A DNA stretch of 7,683 bases from Lysobacteraceae bacterium (GTDB taxonomy: Bacteria; Pseudomonadota; Gammaproteobacteria; Xanthomonadales; Rhodanobacteraceae), in the NCBI GenBank assembly GCA_018971925.1, contig JAGWZT010000084.1, positions 1 through 7,683 of the forward strand, given 5' to 3'. The notes under the pieces are model-generated. The model did no database searches and was not told the DNA's origin. It saw only the letters and a program-made list of their open reading frames with translations. The position numbers were made by a program, and so were the translations under genes. Numbering within the stretch: the first letter of the stretch is position 1; every line of letters begins with the position of its first letter. This document shows, one piece after another, positions 1 to 7,600 of the stretch.

Positions 1-48
1 AACATTGCGGCGGGATGAACTGACAGGTTGGTCGCCCAAGCGAGTGCC

Positions 49-53
49 GGAGG
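49..53 (+). promoter_or_regulatory. Ribosome binding site of the MBL-fold gene
   Basis: GGAGG is followed by an 8-base spacer and ATG at 62. This decides the start in favour of 62 over the in-frame TTG at 5, which has too little upstream sequence in the window to judge. No promoter is recognisable in the 61 bases before the gene. Confidence 0.7.
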
Positions 54-61
54 ATGCGCCC

Positions 62-1135
62 ATGTGTGTTCCTGCATTGGTGGCCGCGCTTCGAACAATT
101 GCGATCCTTGCACTTGTGCTGGCTGTTGGCGTGCCCGGCGCTGATGCCGCACAGCATGCCCCTGCCGCACATCCAAGCCTCGATACGGAGATCGTTTTCC
201 TTGGCACGGCAGGAGGACCACCGTTGCGGCTCGATCGATCGGAACCCTCCACGCTGCTCATCGTCGACGGACACGAATATCTGATCGACTGCGGCATCGG
301 AACCATGCGCCGGATGATCGAGGCCGGCATCAAGTCCGAGCAGATCAGGACCATTTTCCTTACGCACCTTCATGCGGACCATGATCTCGGCCTGGCCGAC
401 GTCATGGCGAACGATTTTGCCCGCGAAGATCTCTTTGGCATCGTCGGGTCCTTCAACATATACGGGCCGCCACAAACCAGGGAACTTGTCGATGCGGCCT
501 TCCACTTCATCACGGTCGGGTTTCGCCCCTTCGAGGCCGAAACGCCATCTGCCTACCGCATCGGCAGCGGACAGTTCATGAGCCCCTTCGTTGCCCACGA
601 GTTCAATCGGGATGGATTGATCTTCCGGGACGACAAGATCAGCGTCACCGCCGCCGAAAATTCGCACTACGCGTTGATGCCGATTCAACAACGCAAGGAG
701 TTGAAATCCTATTCCTATCGGATCGAGACGCCGCACGGCGTGATCGTATTCACGGGCGATACGGGCCCGAGCGACGCCGTTGCCCGATTGGCGAAGGGTG
801 CCGATGTGCTGGTGGCGGAAGCATCGAGCCGCGATGCCGAGGATCGCGATCGATTCATCAACTCGATGGCGGCACGGAACCATTGGCCGCCGAAGCGCGT
901 CCAGGCGTTCCGGGCCCACTTCACCTCCGAGCATCTGGATACGAACAGCATCGGTGCGCTTGCCACGAAGGCTCAGGTAAAGGCGGTCATGCTTTACCAC
1001 TATGACCCGCTGGACAAAGCCGACCAGGCGGCTTATGCAAGCGGCGTCAAAAGGGACTTTGCCGGTGCCGTTTTTGCTCCGGACGATCTCGACCGCTACT
1101 GCATGGTCACCGGCACGATTGGCCCTTGCCGATGA
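62..1135 (+). CDS. Exported MBL-fold metallohydrolase, ribonuclease Z-like
   Basis: A 357-residue metallo-beta-lactamase-fold enzyme, expected to bind two zinc ions and hydrolyse a phosphoester, sulfoester or similar bond; the substrate cannot be read from the sequence. Residues 1-29 form a signal peptide (short n-region with R11, hydrophobic core, A-D-A cleavage site). The N-terminal strand F-L-G-T-A and L-I-D-C-G (C77) match the RNase Z/ElaC branch. The metal motif H-L-H-A-D-H is at 102-107; further probable ligands are H202, D233 in F-T-G-D-T-G, and H313 in Y-H-Y-D-P. H286 in A-H-F-T-S sits where RNase Z enzymes carry their H-S/T motif. Cysteines 347 and 356 near the C terminus could form a disulfide. 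The ATG at 62 was chosen over an in-frame TTG at 5 because GGAGG lies 8 bases upstream and the signal peptide begins there. The frame stays open to the left edge, so a longer form is not formally excluded. Base composition is less GC-rich than in the downstream genes. Export makes a tRNA-processing role unlikely. The fold is secure; the function is not. Confidence 0.9.
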   Translation: MCVPALVAALRTIAILALVLAVGVPGADAAQHAPAAHPSLDTEIVFLGTAGGPPLRLDRSEPSTLLIVDGHEYLIDCGIGTMRRMIEAGIKSEQIRTIFLTHLHADHDLGLADVMANDFAREDLFGIVGSFNIYGPPQTRELVDAAFHFITVGFRPFEAETPSAYRIGSGQFMSPFVAHEFNRDGLIFRDDKISVTAAENSHYALMPIQQRKELKSYSYRIETPHGVIVFTGDTGPSDAVARLAKGADVLVAEASSRDAEDRDRFINSMAARNHWPPKRVQAFRAHFTSEHLDTNSIGALATKAQVKAVMLYHYDPLDKADQAAYASGVKRDFAGAVFAPDDLDRYCMVTGTIGPCR

Positions 1136-1290
1136 GATGAATCGGGGCAGCCGCATCGCCGGCACCCGCGCTACTCCTGCCCGTCCCGCGGCTGGCGCGT
1201 GTGGTGGTTTCCGATAAAGCGGGCTTGGCAATACTTGTGCGCGGTTCGGCACCCGTGCCTTTTGACCCATGCCCGCGCGGATGCACTGGC

Positions 1291-1296
1291 TATGAT
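1291..1296 (+). promoter_or_regulatory. Candidate -10 box for the first propeller gene
   Basis: TATGAT in the context GGC-TATGAT-GGCG matches the sigma-70 -10 consensus at five of six positions and lies 26 bases before the ATG at 1323, leaving a short leader of about 20 bases. The best -35-like match, TTGACC at 1262-1267, is 23 bases upstream, which is too far for a standard spacer, and nothing better sits at 16-19 bases. The call therefore rests on the -10 box and its position alone. Confidence 0.35.
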
Positions 1297-1310
1297 GGCG
1301 GGATCGTCCA

Positions 1311-1315
1311 GGAGG
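1311..1315 (+). promoter_or_regulatory. Ribosome binding site of the first propeller gene
   Basis: GGAGG (continuing as GGAGGG) precedes ATG 1323 with a 7-base spacer. This supports the chosen start, which also begins directly with a signal peptide. Confidence 0.75.
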
Positions 1316-1322
1316 GTCAGCC

Positions 1323-4300
1323 ATGTCCGTTTCCCGCCTCGCGGCGCTCGCCGCTTCCGTCGCGCTCGCCTTGCCCGCCGCGACGCTGGCGCTGCCCGCA
1401 GCCGCGGCATCCACGTCTTCGGCGGCCGGCGCGCGGTCGATGCCATTCGGCGCATTGCATTGGCGCCTGATCGGCCCATTCCGCGCGGGCCGCACGCTCG
1501 CCGTCACGGGCGTCGTCGGTCAACCGAACCACTTCTACATGGGCGCGGTCGATGGCGGCGTGTGGGAGACGATCGACACAGGCCGCACCTGGCAGCCGAT
1601 CTTCGATTCCGAGGACGCAGGCTCGATCGGCGCGATCGCGGTGGCGCCGTCCGACCCGAACGTCATCTATGTCGGCACCGGCGAGTCCGACATGCGTTCG
1701 GACATCGCCCAGGGCGATGGCATGTACAAGTCAACCGACGGCGGCAAGACCTGGACGCACATCGGCCTCGCCGACACCCAGCAGATCGCGATGATCCGGG
1801 TCGATCCGCGCAACCCGGACCGCGTGTTCGTGGCGGCGCTCGGCCATCCCTACGGACCGAACGCCGAGCGCGGCGTGTTCCGTTCGCTGGACGGCGGCAA
1901 AACCTGGAGGAAAGTGCTGGGCCCGAATGAAGACACCGGCGCGATCGACCTGATCTTCAAGCCGGGTGATGCCAACGTGATCTACGCCTCGCTTTGGCAG
2001 ACGCGGCGCCCGCCGTGGAACGTGTATCCGCCATCGAATGGTCTCGGCAGCGGCCTGTACAAATCCACCGACGGCGGCGATACGTGGACGCACATCGAGG
2101 GCAACGGTTTCCCGTCGAAAGGCCTGGGACGCATCGGCATCGCGATTTCCGCCGCCGCGCCCGATCGCATCTACGCGATCGCGGATGCGACCGACGGTGG
2201 CCTGTATCGTTCCGACGATGCGGGCAAGACCTGGAAGAAAACCAGCGGCGACCCGCGCATCTGGCAGCGTGGCTGGTATTTCGGGCAGATCACCGCCGAC
2301 CCGAAAGACCCCGACCGTATCTACGCGATGAACACCATCGAGTTGCGTTCGAATGACGGCGGCAAGCATTTCGTGCCGGTGCTGGGCGACCCGACCGGCG
2401 ACGATTACCACGAGCTGTGGATCGATCCGAACGACGCGAACCGCCAGATCATGGGCGTGGACCAGGGCGCGATCATCACCACCAATGGCGGCAAGACCTG
2501 GTCGAGCTGGTTCAACCAGCCGACCGCGCAGATGTACCACGTCAGCGTGGACAACCGCTTCCCCTACCGCGTGTACGGCGCGCAGCAGGATTCCGGCGCG
2601 GCCGCGGTGCCCAGCCGATCGCCCTACTACGCCACCATCAACATGATGCAGTTCCACGAAGTAACCGCCGGCGGCGAGAGCGGCATGATCGCGCCCGACC
2701 CGAAGGATCCGGACATCGTGTACGGCGGCACGGTGGAGAAGCTGGACCTGAAAACCCAGCAGACGCGCGATGTCGATCCGACGCTGGCCGATCCCGACCT
2801 GTATCGCCACACCTGGACGCTGCCGCTCACCTTCAACGCGGTCGACCATTCGACGCTGTATTTCGGCAACCAGCGCCTGTGGCAGACCAACGACGGCGGC
2901 AAGCATTGGACCGCGATCAGCCCCGATCTGTCGCGCGAAGATCCCGGGGTGCCGGCCAACCTCGACGCGGCCACCGTCGCCGACAACCTCGGCCAGGGCC
3001 CGCGCCGTGGCGTGGTGTATGCGATCGGTTCCTCGCCGCTGGATCGCAACCTGTTGTGGGCCGGCACCGACGATGGCCTGATCTGGCGCACGGACGACGA
3101 CGGCGCGCACTGGAACAACGTCACGCCGAAACAACTCGGCGCGTGGTCGAAGGTCGGCAACATCGAACCTTCGCACTTCGACAAGGCCGCCGCGTTCGCC
3201 TCGGTGGATCGGCATCGCCTCGACGACCGCAAACCCTACATCTATCGCACCAGTGATGGCGGCAAGACCTGGCAGTTGATCGTCAACGGCATCCCAACCG
3301 GCGACTTCGTCAACGTGGTGCGCGAGGACCCGGTGAAGAAGGGCTTGCTGTACGCCGGCACCGAACATGGCGTGTTCGTGTCGTTCGACGACGGCAACCA
3401 GTGGCACCCGCTGCAGCAAAACCTGCCCGTCACTTCGGTGCGTGATATCGCGGTGAAGAACGCCGATCTCGTGATCGCCACCCACGGACGCGGGTTCTGG
3501 ATCATGGACGACGTCTCGGCGATCAGGCAGCTCGTCGCGTATCCGGCGAACTGGGCGACGCGCCTGTACAAACCGGACCTCGCGTACCGCGTGCGCACGC
3601 CGGGCTTCACCGGCACGCCGATGCCCAAGGACGAACCCACCGCAGAAAATCCGCCGTGGGGCGCGTACATCGATTACTCGCTGGCTTCGAAGCCCACGCA
3701 GCCGATCGAACTTTCGATCTATGACGCAAGCGGCAAGCTGGTGCGGCGCTATTCCAGCACCGACAAGGCACCCAAGCCCGATCTCGCCAAGATCAACATG
3801 ACGCCCGACTGGTTCCGCGAACCGGTAGTGCTGGAAACCACGCCGGGCCTGCATCGCTTCGTGTGGCCGCTGCAGTACGCGCCACCCACGGCACTCGCGA
3901 AGGGCGACGCCTACGCCGATGGCGTGTGGGCGCCGCCGGGCCAATACACGGTGAAGCTCACGGTCAACGGCAAGACGTACAGCGAACCGCTGACGGTCGC
4001 GCACGATCCGCGCGTCACCATTCCAGCCGATGCCTACGTCGAGCAGTTCGACATGGCGCGCAAGGTCGAAGCCGAACAGGTGAAGCTGTCCAGCGCGATG
4101 GAACAGGCGCACAAGCTGCACGCCGAACTCCAGAAGGCAAGCAAGGGCGCGGACGGCGATCTGCTGAAATCCATCGACGCGCTGGATGCGGAAGTCGTCG
4201 CGGCCGCGCACATCGTCGAAGTCGCCAATCCGTACAACGCGTGGACCATGCCGCCCGACAATACGCAGAACTTCATGTTCCTCGGCATGTCGCTGCATTC

Positions 4301-4487
4301 GCTGATGCAGGCAGTCGATGGCGGCGCCGACGCCGCGCCGTCGGCCGACGCGCAGGCCGGTTACACCAGGCTGTCCGGCATGCTGGACGCTTCCCTGCAG
4401 AAGTGGGACGCACTGCAAACCAACCGGCTTCCGGCACTGAACGCGAAGTTGAAGGCGGCCGGCAAGGCACCGATTACTCTGAAGTAA
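1323..4487 (+). CDS. Secreted Asp-box beta-propeller protein (VPS10/sortilin-like repeats), first paralogue
   Basis: A complete 1054-residue exported protein. Residues 1-29 are an Ala/Leu-rich signal peptide with R5 and a likely A-A-A|S cleavage. From about 40 to 730 it is built of beta-propeller blades marked by Asp boxes (S/T-x-D/N-x-G-x-T/H-W) starting at residues 83, 137, 188, 248, 297, 343, 386, 522, 590, 643 and 687. The motif T-H-G-R-G-F-W (720-726) closes the repeat region. About 770-900 looks like an Ig-like beta domain (G-Q-Y-T-V-K-L, ending D-P-R-V at 895-898). From about 903 onward comes a charged helical tail. There is no cysteine anywhere. Databases commonly label such proteins glycosyl hydrolase or BNR/WD40-like repeat proteins, and similar repeats occur in GH74 xyloglucanases, sialidases and sortilins. 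I see no sialidase-type F/Y-R-I-P motif, so sialidase activity is not supported. Binding or processing of an extracellular polymer or protein is plausible but inferred. The adjacent gene at 4631 is its paralogue. Confidence 0.93.
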   Translation: MSVSRLAALAASVALALPAATLALPAAAASTSSAAGARSMPFGALHWRLIGPFRAGRTLAVTGVVGQPNHFYMGAVDGGVWETIDTGRTWQPIFDSEDAGSIGAIAVAPSDPNVIYVGTGESDMRSDIAQGDGMYKSTDGGKTWTHIGLADTQQIAMIRVDPRNPDRVFVAALGHPYGPNAERGVFRSLDGGKTWRKVLGPNEDTGAIDLIFKPGDANVIYASLWQTRRPPWNVYPPSNGLGSGLYKSTDGGDTWTHIEGNGFPSKGLGRIGIAISAAAPDRIYAIADATDGGLYRSDDAGKTWKKTSGDPRIWQRGWYFGQITADPKDPDRIYAMNTIELRSNDGGKHFVPVLGDPTGDDYHELWIDPNDANRQIMGVDQGAIITTNGGKTWSSWFNQPTAQMYHVSVDNRFPYRVYGAQQDSGAAAVPSRSPYYATINMMQFHEVTAGGESGMIAPDPKDPDIVYGGTVEKLDLKTQQTRDVDPTLADPDLYRHTWTLPLTFNAVDHSTLYFGNQRLWQTNDGGKHWTAISPDLSREDPGVPANLDAATVADNLGQGPRRGVVYAIGSSPLDRNLLWAGTDDGLIWRTDDDGAHWNNVTPKQLGAWSKVGNIEPSHFDKAAAFASVDRHRLDDRKPYIYRTSDGGKTWQLIVNGIPTGDFVNVVREDPVKKGLLYAGTEHGVFVSFDDGNQWHPLQQNLPVTSVRDIAVKNADLVIATHGRGFWIMDDVSAIRQLVAYPANWATRLYKPDLAYRVRTPGFTGTPMPKDEPTAENPPWGAYIDYSLASKPTQPIELSIYDASGKLVRRYSSTDKAPKPDLAKINMTPDWFREPVVLETTPGLHRFVWPLQYAPPTALAKGDAYADGVWAPPGQYTVKLTVNGKTYSEPLTVAHDPRVTIPADAYVEQFDMARKVEAEQVKLSSAMEQAHKLHAELQKASKGADGDLLKSIDALDAEVVAAAHIVEVANPYNAWTMPPDNTQNFMFLGMSLHSLMQAVDGGADAAPSADAQAGYTRLSGMLDASLQKWDALQTNRLPALNAKLKAAGKAPITLK
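1725..1763 (+). repeat. Internal near-identical DNA repeat, copy 1
   Basis: 39 bases encoding Y-K-S-T-D-G-G-K-T-W-T-H-I (residues 135-147). They match copy 2 at 2058-2096 in 34 of 39 positions by direct comparison. Repeat of the second blade's Asp-box strand. Confidence 0.8.
2058..2096 (+). repeat. Internal near-identical DNA repeat, copy 2
   Basis: 39 bases encoding residues 246-258 of the first propeller protein, identical to copy 1 in protein except K-to-D at one position. Three of the five base differences are synonymous third-position changes; the other two make the K-to-D change. Confidence 0.8.
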
Positions 4488-4498
4488 GTTCGACCGAA

Positions 4499-4532
4499 TC
4501 CGTTCGTGCCGAAGCCAGCCGGCACGAACGGA
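4499..4532 (+). terminator. Perfect 13-bp hairpin after the first propeller gene, terminator-like but without T-run
   Basis: The left arm 4499-4511 (TCCGTTCGTGCCG) is the exact reverse complement of the right arm 4520-4532 (CGGCACGAACGGA), with an 8-base loop. It starts 12 bases after the TAA stop. The sequence after the stem has no T-run, so it does not fit a standard intrinsic terminator; the nearest T-run is about 75 bases on. It may protect the 3' end of the upstream mRNA, cause partial termination, or simply be a leftover repeat. The structure is certain; the role is not. Confidence 0.5.
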
Positions 4533-4616
4533 GTTCGCCCACCGGCGCGGGCACCCTGACTTCCGGCACTCCCTGCTCCGGCCTCGCGGGGAATAGGGTC
4601 AGTCCTTTTTCGCCGT

Positions 4617-4622
4617 GAGGGG
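4617..4622 (+). promoter_or_regulatory. Ribosome binding site of the second propeller gene
   Basis: GAGGGG lies 8 bases before ATG 4631. A GTG codon at 4628 is directly in front in the same frame, but its spacer would be only 5 bases, so ATG is preferred. The choice changes the product by one residue. Confidence 0.65.
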
Positions 4623-4630
4623 TGATCGTG

Positions 4631-7600
4631 ATGAAGACTTCGCTGGTTTTTGCCGCCTGCGTGGCGCTGGCCGTTGCGGGTGCGGCATCCGCCGCGACGA
4701 AACCCACCGGCCCCTTCGCCAACCTGAAGTTCCGCAACCTCGGACCGGCGGTGTCGGGCGGACGCGTAAGCGCGACCGTCGGCGTGTCGGGCAAGCCGGG
4801 TGTCTACTACGTCGGCACCGCGGGTGCGGGTTTGTGGAAGACCACCGACGACGGCATCAAATGGGATAACGTGTTCAAGCACGGCGATGCCGCGTCGATC
4901 GGCGCGGTCGCGCTGGCGCCGTCGAATCCGAAAGTCATCTGGCTCGGCACGGGCGAAGCCAATCCACGCAACGACGTGCTGCTCGGCCACGGCGTGTATT
5001 TCTCGCCGGATGCCGGCAAGACCTGGCAGTTCAAGGGACTCGCCGACGCGGGTTTGATTTCCAACATCGTCGTCAGTCCGAAAGACCCGGATACCGTTTA
5101 CGTGGCAGTGCTGGGCAATCCGTGGAAACCGAGCGAGACGCGCGGCGTGTTCATGACCACCGACGGCGGCAAGAACTGGAAGAAGGTGCTGTACGTCAAC
5201 GACACCACTGGCGCCAGTGACATCGAGATGGATCCCTCCAACCCGAACGTGCTGCTCGCCGGCATGTGGACCGAGCAGCGCAAGCCGTGGACGCAAATCA
5301 ACGGCAGCACCGACGGCGGCATCTGGAAATCGACCGACGGCGGCCGTACCTGGAACAAGCTCGCTGGCGGCTTGCCGACCACCGACCCCACCGATCGTGT
5401 GAGGATCGGTTTCGCGCCGTCGTCGCCGAACATCGTGTACGCCACGATGCCGACGAAGAAATGCATCCTGTGGGGCAGCACCGATTCCGGCGCCAACTGG
5501 AAGTGCATCAGCAACAACCACGAACTCGCGGTGCGGATGTTCTACTTCAGCTCGTTCGCCGTGGCGCCTGACAATCCGAAGACGCTGTACTTCAGTTCGT
5601 TCAACCTGATGAAGTCCACGGACGGCGGCAAGACCGCCAAGGTGATCGATCGCGACGTGCACGTGGATCACCACTCCATCTGGATTGATCCGAAGAATCC
5701 GAAGCGCATCATCCAGGGCAACGACGGCGGCGCGTTCGAAAGCGTGGACGGCGGCAAGAGCTGGCGTTCGTTCAACAACATGCCGATCGAAGAGTTCTAC
5801 ACCGTCGCGATTTCCAACACGGTTCCATTCGGCGTGTGCGGCGGCATCCAGGACGACAACGCGGCGTGCGGGCCTTCCAACAGCCTTTCGCGCGACGGCA
5901 TCTGGGGCGCGGACTGGTGGAATCCTTCCGGCGGTGACGGTACCTACGTGGTGCCCGCGCCTTCGGACCCGTCGATCGTCTATGCCGCGTCGCAGACGGG
6001 GTTCACCTCTCGCATCGACACCAAGAACTGGACGCGCAAGTTCATACGCCCGGTCATGACCAGCATGGGCGACACACCGATTTCGCAACTGCAATACCGC
6101 TTCAACTGGGCCGCGCCAATCGCGGTGTCGGCGAACGATCCGAACACCGTCTACATCGGCGGCAACGTGGTGTTCAAGTCCACCGACGGCGGTGCCAACT
6201 GGCAGCCGATCTCGAAAGATCTTACGCGCGACATCAAGGAACACCAGCCCGTTGCCGGCGGCCCGGTATTCCACGACATTTCCAGCGCGGAGAACACCGA
6301 CACCATCATTTCGATCTCGCTCGCGCCTACCGACGGCAAGGTCATCTGGGTCGGCACCGACGATGGACTGGTGTGGGTCAGCAAGAACGGCGGCGCCAAC
6401 TGGACCAATGTTTCGGCGGGGCTGCCGCAGGCGGTGAAGCTGGGCCGCATCTACCAGATCGGCGTGTCGCCGTTCGACGCCGGCACCGCGTACATCGCGG
6501 TGGATGGCCACATGCTTGGCGACGAGCATCCCTATGTGCTGAAGACCAGCGACTACGGCGCGCATTGGACGGGCATCGCCAACGGCCTGCCGGACAACCA
6601 CGCCGCGGTGGTGGTGCGCGAGGACCCGAACCGCAAGGGCCTGCTCGCGCTCGGCACCATGCGCGGCCTGTACCTGTCGTTCGACGACGGCGCGAACTGG
6701 CACGCGATGACCGGCAACCTGCCGACGATGGCGGTGTGGGACCTGAAGTTCACCAAGTCACCGCACGACCTGGTGCTGGCCACGCACGGCTACGGCCTGT
6801 GGATCCTCGACAACATCGAGGCGCTGGAACAGTGGCAGCCGAAGCTGGCCGATGCCTCGTTCCACCTTTTCCCGAGCGCACAGGGCACGGAGTGGATCGA
6901 GTTCGGTGGCCGCCACATCGGCCCCGCGCCGGGCGAGTTCAAGACACCCAATCCGCCGAGCGGACCGACGATCGTCTACTCGCTCGCCAAGGCGGTCGAT
7001 GTTCCCAAGGCGTGCGCCAAGAAAGAGAACAAGAGCGGCGACGACACCGCGCAGACGAGTGCGCATTCGAAACAGCGCGGCGACAAGGAGCAGAAAGGCG
7101 CCAAGAAATCCGGAAAGGAGAAGGAACACAGGCCCTCGTTCGAACAGTGCAATCCGGTCGTCGTCACCGTGACCGACAGCGCCGGCAAACCGGTGGCGAG
7201 CTTCCATGCTCCGGGCAAGGCCGGCATCAACGAGGCATCCTGGAACATGCGCTACACCGGCGTGGAGTTGCCGAAGGCGCTGCGCGCGGAAGAACGTCCG
7301 GACGAAAGCGATGCACCCAAGGGTCCGCTCGCGTTGCCAGGCAGTTATCAGGTGAAGGTGGAAGCGAAGGGCCACAGCGCGACGCAAACCGTGCAGGTGG
7401 TCGCCGATCCACGCGTCAATCCGCCGATGGACGTGCAGCGCGCGGCGTTCGATACGGCGATGCGGCTGCGTGGCGAGGCTGCCGCGGACGTGGCGATGAT
7501 CGGCCGAAGCTACGACATGATGCAGACGCTCGACAAGGTGCTGGATTCGACGAAGGATGCGGCGGCGGGCAGCCCCAAGGCCAAGCTGCACGCGAGCGCG

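Larger units (their letters stand above)
1136..1322. other. Intergenic region between the hydrolase and the first propeller gene
   Basis: This 187-base gap has no credible gene. A 7-bp inverted repeat (CAGCCGC at 1148-1154, GCGGCTG at 1188-1194) has a 33-base loop, and an overlapping alternative pairing (GGGCAG 1145-1150 with CTGCCC 1177-1182) exists. Neither is followed by a T-run, so I do not call a terminator. The right part carries a -10-like box and a ribosome binding site for the next gene, which suggests independent transcription of the propeller genes. Confidence 0.6.
1569..3404 (+). repeat. Eleven Asp-box repeats in the first propeller gene
   Basis: Coding repeat of 8-residue Asp boxes. 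Spacings are 54, 51, 60, 49, 46 and 43 residues through the first seven, then a 136-residue gap, then 68, 53 and 44. The first box (T-I-D-T-G-R-T-W) departs most from the consensus, and the sixth (residues 343-350) ends in Phe instead of Trp. The arrangement suggests one seven-box propeller followed by a second propeller in which only four blades keep a recognisable box. The split into two propellers is inferred from spacing. Confidence 0.85.
4488..4630. other. Intergenic region between the two propeller genes
   Basis: 143 bases with no credible gene. It holds a 13-bp hairpin at its left end, then GC-rich sequence without clear signals, a run of five T at 4606-4610, and the ribosome binding site of the next gene. 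I see no convincing -35/-10 pair, so co-transcription from the upstream gene with partial attenuation, or an unrecognised promoter, are both possible. Confidence 0.6.

Noticed and set aside
1148..1194. CAGCCGC/GCGGCTG inverted repeat as terminator of the hydrolase gene
   Set aside because: Only 7 bp with a 33-base loop, no T-run, and a competing pairing; expected by chance in GC-rich DNA.
1262..1267. TTGACC as the -35 element for the candidate -10 box at 1291
   Set aside because: The spacing of 23 bases is outside the usual 16-19 range.
1731..4418. An 895-codon open frame on the minus strand across the first propeller gene
   Set aside because: It is a shadow. The sense gene has a signal peptide, ribosome binding site and in-register repeats, while the antisense product is rich in Arg, His, Val and Ala without a recognisable domain. 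The strong G/C third-position bias removes stop codons from the complementary frame.
1323..4487. Sialidase function for the Asp-box proteins
   Set aside because: Asp boxes occur in many unrelated propellers, and the F/Y-R-I-P motif and arginine triad pattern of sialidases were not found.
4590..4612. GAATAGGGTCAGTCCTTTTT upstream of the second propeller gene, faintly similar to palindromic elements tied to REP-type transposases
   Set aside because: Only a partial resemblance from memory, no inverted partner of useful length nearby, and no second copy in the window.
4631..4700. Possible lipoprotein signal, F-A-A-C at residues 7-10 of the second propeller protein
   Set aside because: The cysteine is only ten residues in, with the hydrophobic core continuing after it, and a good signal peptidase I site (A-S-A|A) follows at residue 21.
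4361..6703. A 780-codon open frame on the minus strand across the second propeller gene and the gap before it
   Set aside because: Same cause. Although it crosses the intergenic region, the translation shows the mirrored repetitive R/V/H-rich pattern and no start signal.
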